Assembly (NCBI GenBank): GCA_944363005.1
Contig: CALVTV010000072.1
Span: 1-7,366 of the forward strand
DNA: 7,366 nt
Direction: 5' to 3'
Origin: an uncultured Clostridia bacterium
GTDB taxonomy: Bacteria; Bacillota; Clostridia; Christensenellales; Aristaeellaceae
Position 1 is the stretch's first letter, and every line of letters starts with the position of its first letter. This document shows positions 6,150 to 7,366 of the stretch, piece by piece. The notes under the pieces are model-generated. The model saw only the letters and a program-made list of their open reading frames with translations, had not been told where the DNA came from and made no database searches. The translations under genes and the position numbers were made by a program.

Positions 6150-7366
6150 ATGTGTGGCATTGTTGGCTACGTGGGCGTCTGTCAGGCAGCGCCTATACTG
6201 CTGGATGGACTGGGAAAGCTCGAGTACCGCGGCTATGACTCCGCGGGCATCGCCGTGCGCGATGCGTCCAAGGAGCACATTGAAGTGGTCAAGGCCAAGG
6301 GACGGCTCAAGAATCTCATGCAGATGACGGACTCGGGCCATGCCGTGCATGGGACATGCGGCATCGGCCACACCCGCTGGGCGACCCACGGCGAGCCGAG
6401 CACGCTCAACGCGCATCCGCACTATTCCAAGGAAAAGCGCGTGGTCGTGGTACACAACGGCATCATTGAAAACTATCAGGAAATCCGCGAATCGCTGATG
6501 CGCCGCGGCTATGTGTTCCGCACGCAGACGGATACCGAATCCGCCGCGCTGCTGCTGGACAGCTATTACAGCGAGAGCCACGCATCCGGCCCGCGCGAGC
6601 GCGCGCTGGACGCGATTCGGCGGATGATGATTCGCGTGCGCGGCAGTTACGCGCTGGGCATCCTCTTTGGCGACCAGCCGGGCGTGATCTATGCCGCCCG
6701 CAAGGACAGCCCGCTGATCGTCGGCCGCTGCGAGGGCGAGATGGCCGGGCATGTCATCGCCTCGGACGTGCCGGCTGTGCTGGGCTATACGCGCAACGTC
6801 GTCTACATTGACAACCAGGAAATCGCCTGCCTGACGGCCGATGAGATGCACTTTTACAACATCGACTGCGAGGAAATCGAAAAGCCGCTCGTCGAAATCC
6901 GCTGGGATGCCGCGGCCGCCGAAAAGGACGGCTACGAGCATTTCATGATGAAGGAAATCCACGAGCAGCCGCGCGCCGTGCGCGACACGCTCTCCCCGCG
7001 CATCCGCGAGGAAGAGGGCAAGCGGGTGATCGACCTGAGCGAGACGGGCCTGACCGATGAGGACTTCGCCGGCGTGCGCCGCGTGCATCTGATTGGCTGC
7101 GGCTCGGCGTATCACGTGGGCATGGCCGCCCGCTATGTGATCGAGCAGCTCTCGCGCGTGCCTACCGATGTGGACTTGGCCAGCGAGTTCCGCTATCGCG
7201 ATCCGATTCTTGAAGAAGGTGCGCTGGTCATCATCATCAGCCAGAGCGGCGAGACGGCCGACAGCCTGGCGGCGCTTCGCCTTTGCAAGGAGCGCGGCGT
7301 GCGCACGCTGGCGGTGGTCAACGTCGTGGGCTCCTCGATTGCCCGCGAGGCCGACGCCGTGCTCTA
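6150..7366 (+). CDS. glmS: Glutamine--fructose-6-phosphate aminotransferase, 3' end outside the window
   Basis: GlmS converts fructose-6-phosphate and glutamine to glucosamine-6-phosphate and glutamate in the cytoplasm, opening the route to UDP-N-acetylglucosamine. The frame stays open to the window edge, giving 405 of the usual 600 or so residues. The N-terminal class II glutamine amidotransferase domain starts MCGIVGYVG with the catalytic cysteine at position 2, then LEYRGYDSAGIAV, GIGHTRWATHGEPS (R76, W77, H80, G81), the oxyanion-hole pair N103-G104 in HNGIIENY, and TDTESAALLL. A linker containing HFMMKEIHEQP leads into the first SIS sugar-phosphate isomerase domain with LIGCGSAYHVG (from about 314) and SQSGETADSLAALR (S364-T369). 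The second SIS domain and C-terminus are missing only because the window ends. There is no glmS ribozyme signature in the 121-base leader. Transcription may come from the glutamine synthetase gene upstream. Confidence 0.96.
   Translation, partial: MCGIVGYVGVCQAAPILLDGLGKLEYRGYDSAGIAVRDASKEHIEVVKAKGRLKNLMQMTDSGHAVHGTCGIGHTRWATHGEPSTLNAHPHYSKEKRVVVVHNGIIENYQEIRESLMRRGYVFRTQTDTESAALLLDSYYSESHASGPRERALDAIRRMMIRVRGSYALGILFGDQPGVIYAARKDSPLIVGRCEGEMAGHVIASDVPAVLGYTRNVVYIDNQEIACLTADEMHFYNIDCEEIEKPLVEIRWDAAAAEKDGYEHFMMKEIHEQPRAVRDTLSPRIREEEGKRVIDLSETGLTDEDFAGVRRVHLIGCGSAYHVGMAARYVIEQLSRVPTDVDLASEFRYRDPILEEGALVIIISQSGETADSLAALRLCKERGVRTLAVVNVVGSSIAREADAVL

Noticed and set aside
6144..7115. Minus-strand open frame of 323 codons opposite glmS
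   Set aside because: Shadow of glmS; no domain or ribosome binding site recognised.

Overview
The window reads as chromosomal DNA from a GC-rich member of the Firmicutes, most likely a Clostridia-type anaerobe. The evidence is the combination of strong GGAGG-type ribosome binding sites, a type III glutamine synthetase, an anti-sigma factor fusing a zinc finger to DUF4349, and a stand-alone murA. By eye the base composition is near 60% GC, which keeps long antisense frames open; these were not taken as genes. No tRNA, rRNA, CRISPR array, insertion sequence, phage or plasmid gene was seen. I did not find a convincing undescribed multi-gene system. The less ordinary material lies in the non-coding stretches.

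Layout. Positions 1-369 hold no convincing gene: two perfect G-rich hairpins side by side, a repeated octamer, and just before the first gene a good candidate ECF-type promoter. Positions 370-2084 are a two-gene unit: an ECF sigma factor and its probable membrane-anchored anti-sigma factor. It ends at a strong hairpin terminator (2097-2139) that also lies downstream of the convergent murA gene (2168-3421, minus strand). Positions 3422-3925 are a divergent intergenic region between murA and the glutamine synthetase. It carries an 11-bp direct repeat spaced 22 bp, a terminator-like hairpin and a weak candidate promoter. Positions 3926-6028 encode a complete type III glutamine synthetase. A 121-nt spacer rich in competing RNA hairpins follows, then glmS from 6150, which runs off the right edge with about two thirds of the usual protein present.

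How the genes fit together. Glutamine synthetase makes glutamine. GlmS uses glutamine and fructose-6-phosphate to make glucosamine-6-phosphate, the entry to UDP-N-acetylglucosamine. MurA takes UDP-N-acetylglucosamine into peptidoglycan synthesis. The neighbouring sigma/anti-sigma pair has the layout of a cell-envelope signalling system. The window can therefore be read as nitrogen assimilation placed beside cell-wall precursor supply, but shared control is an inference and no common regulatory site was found.
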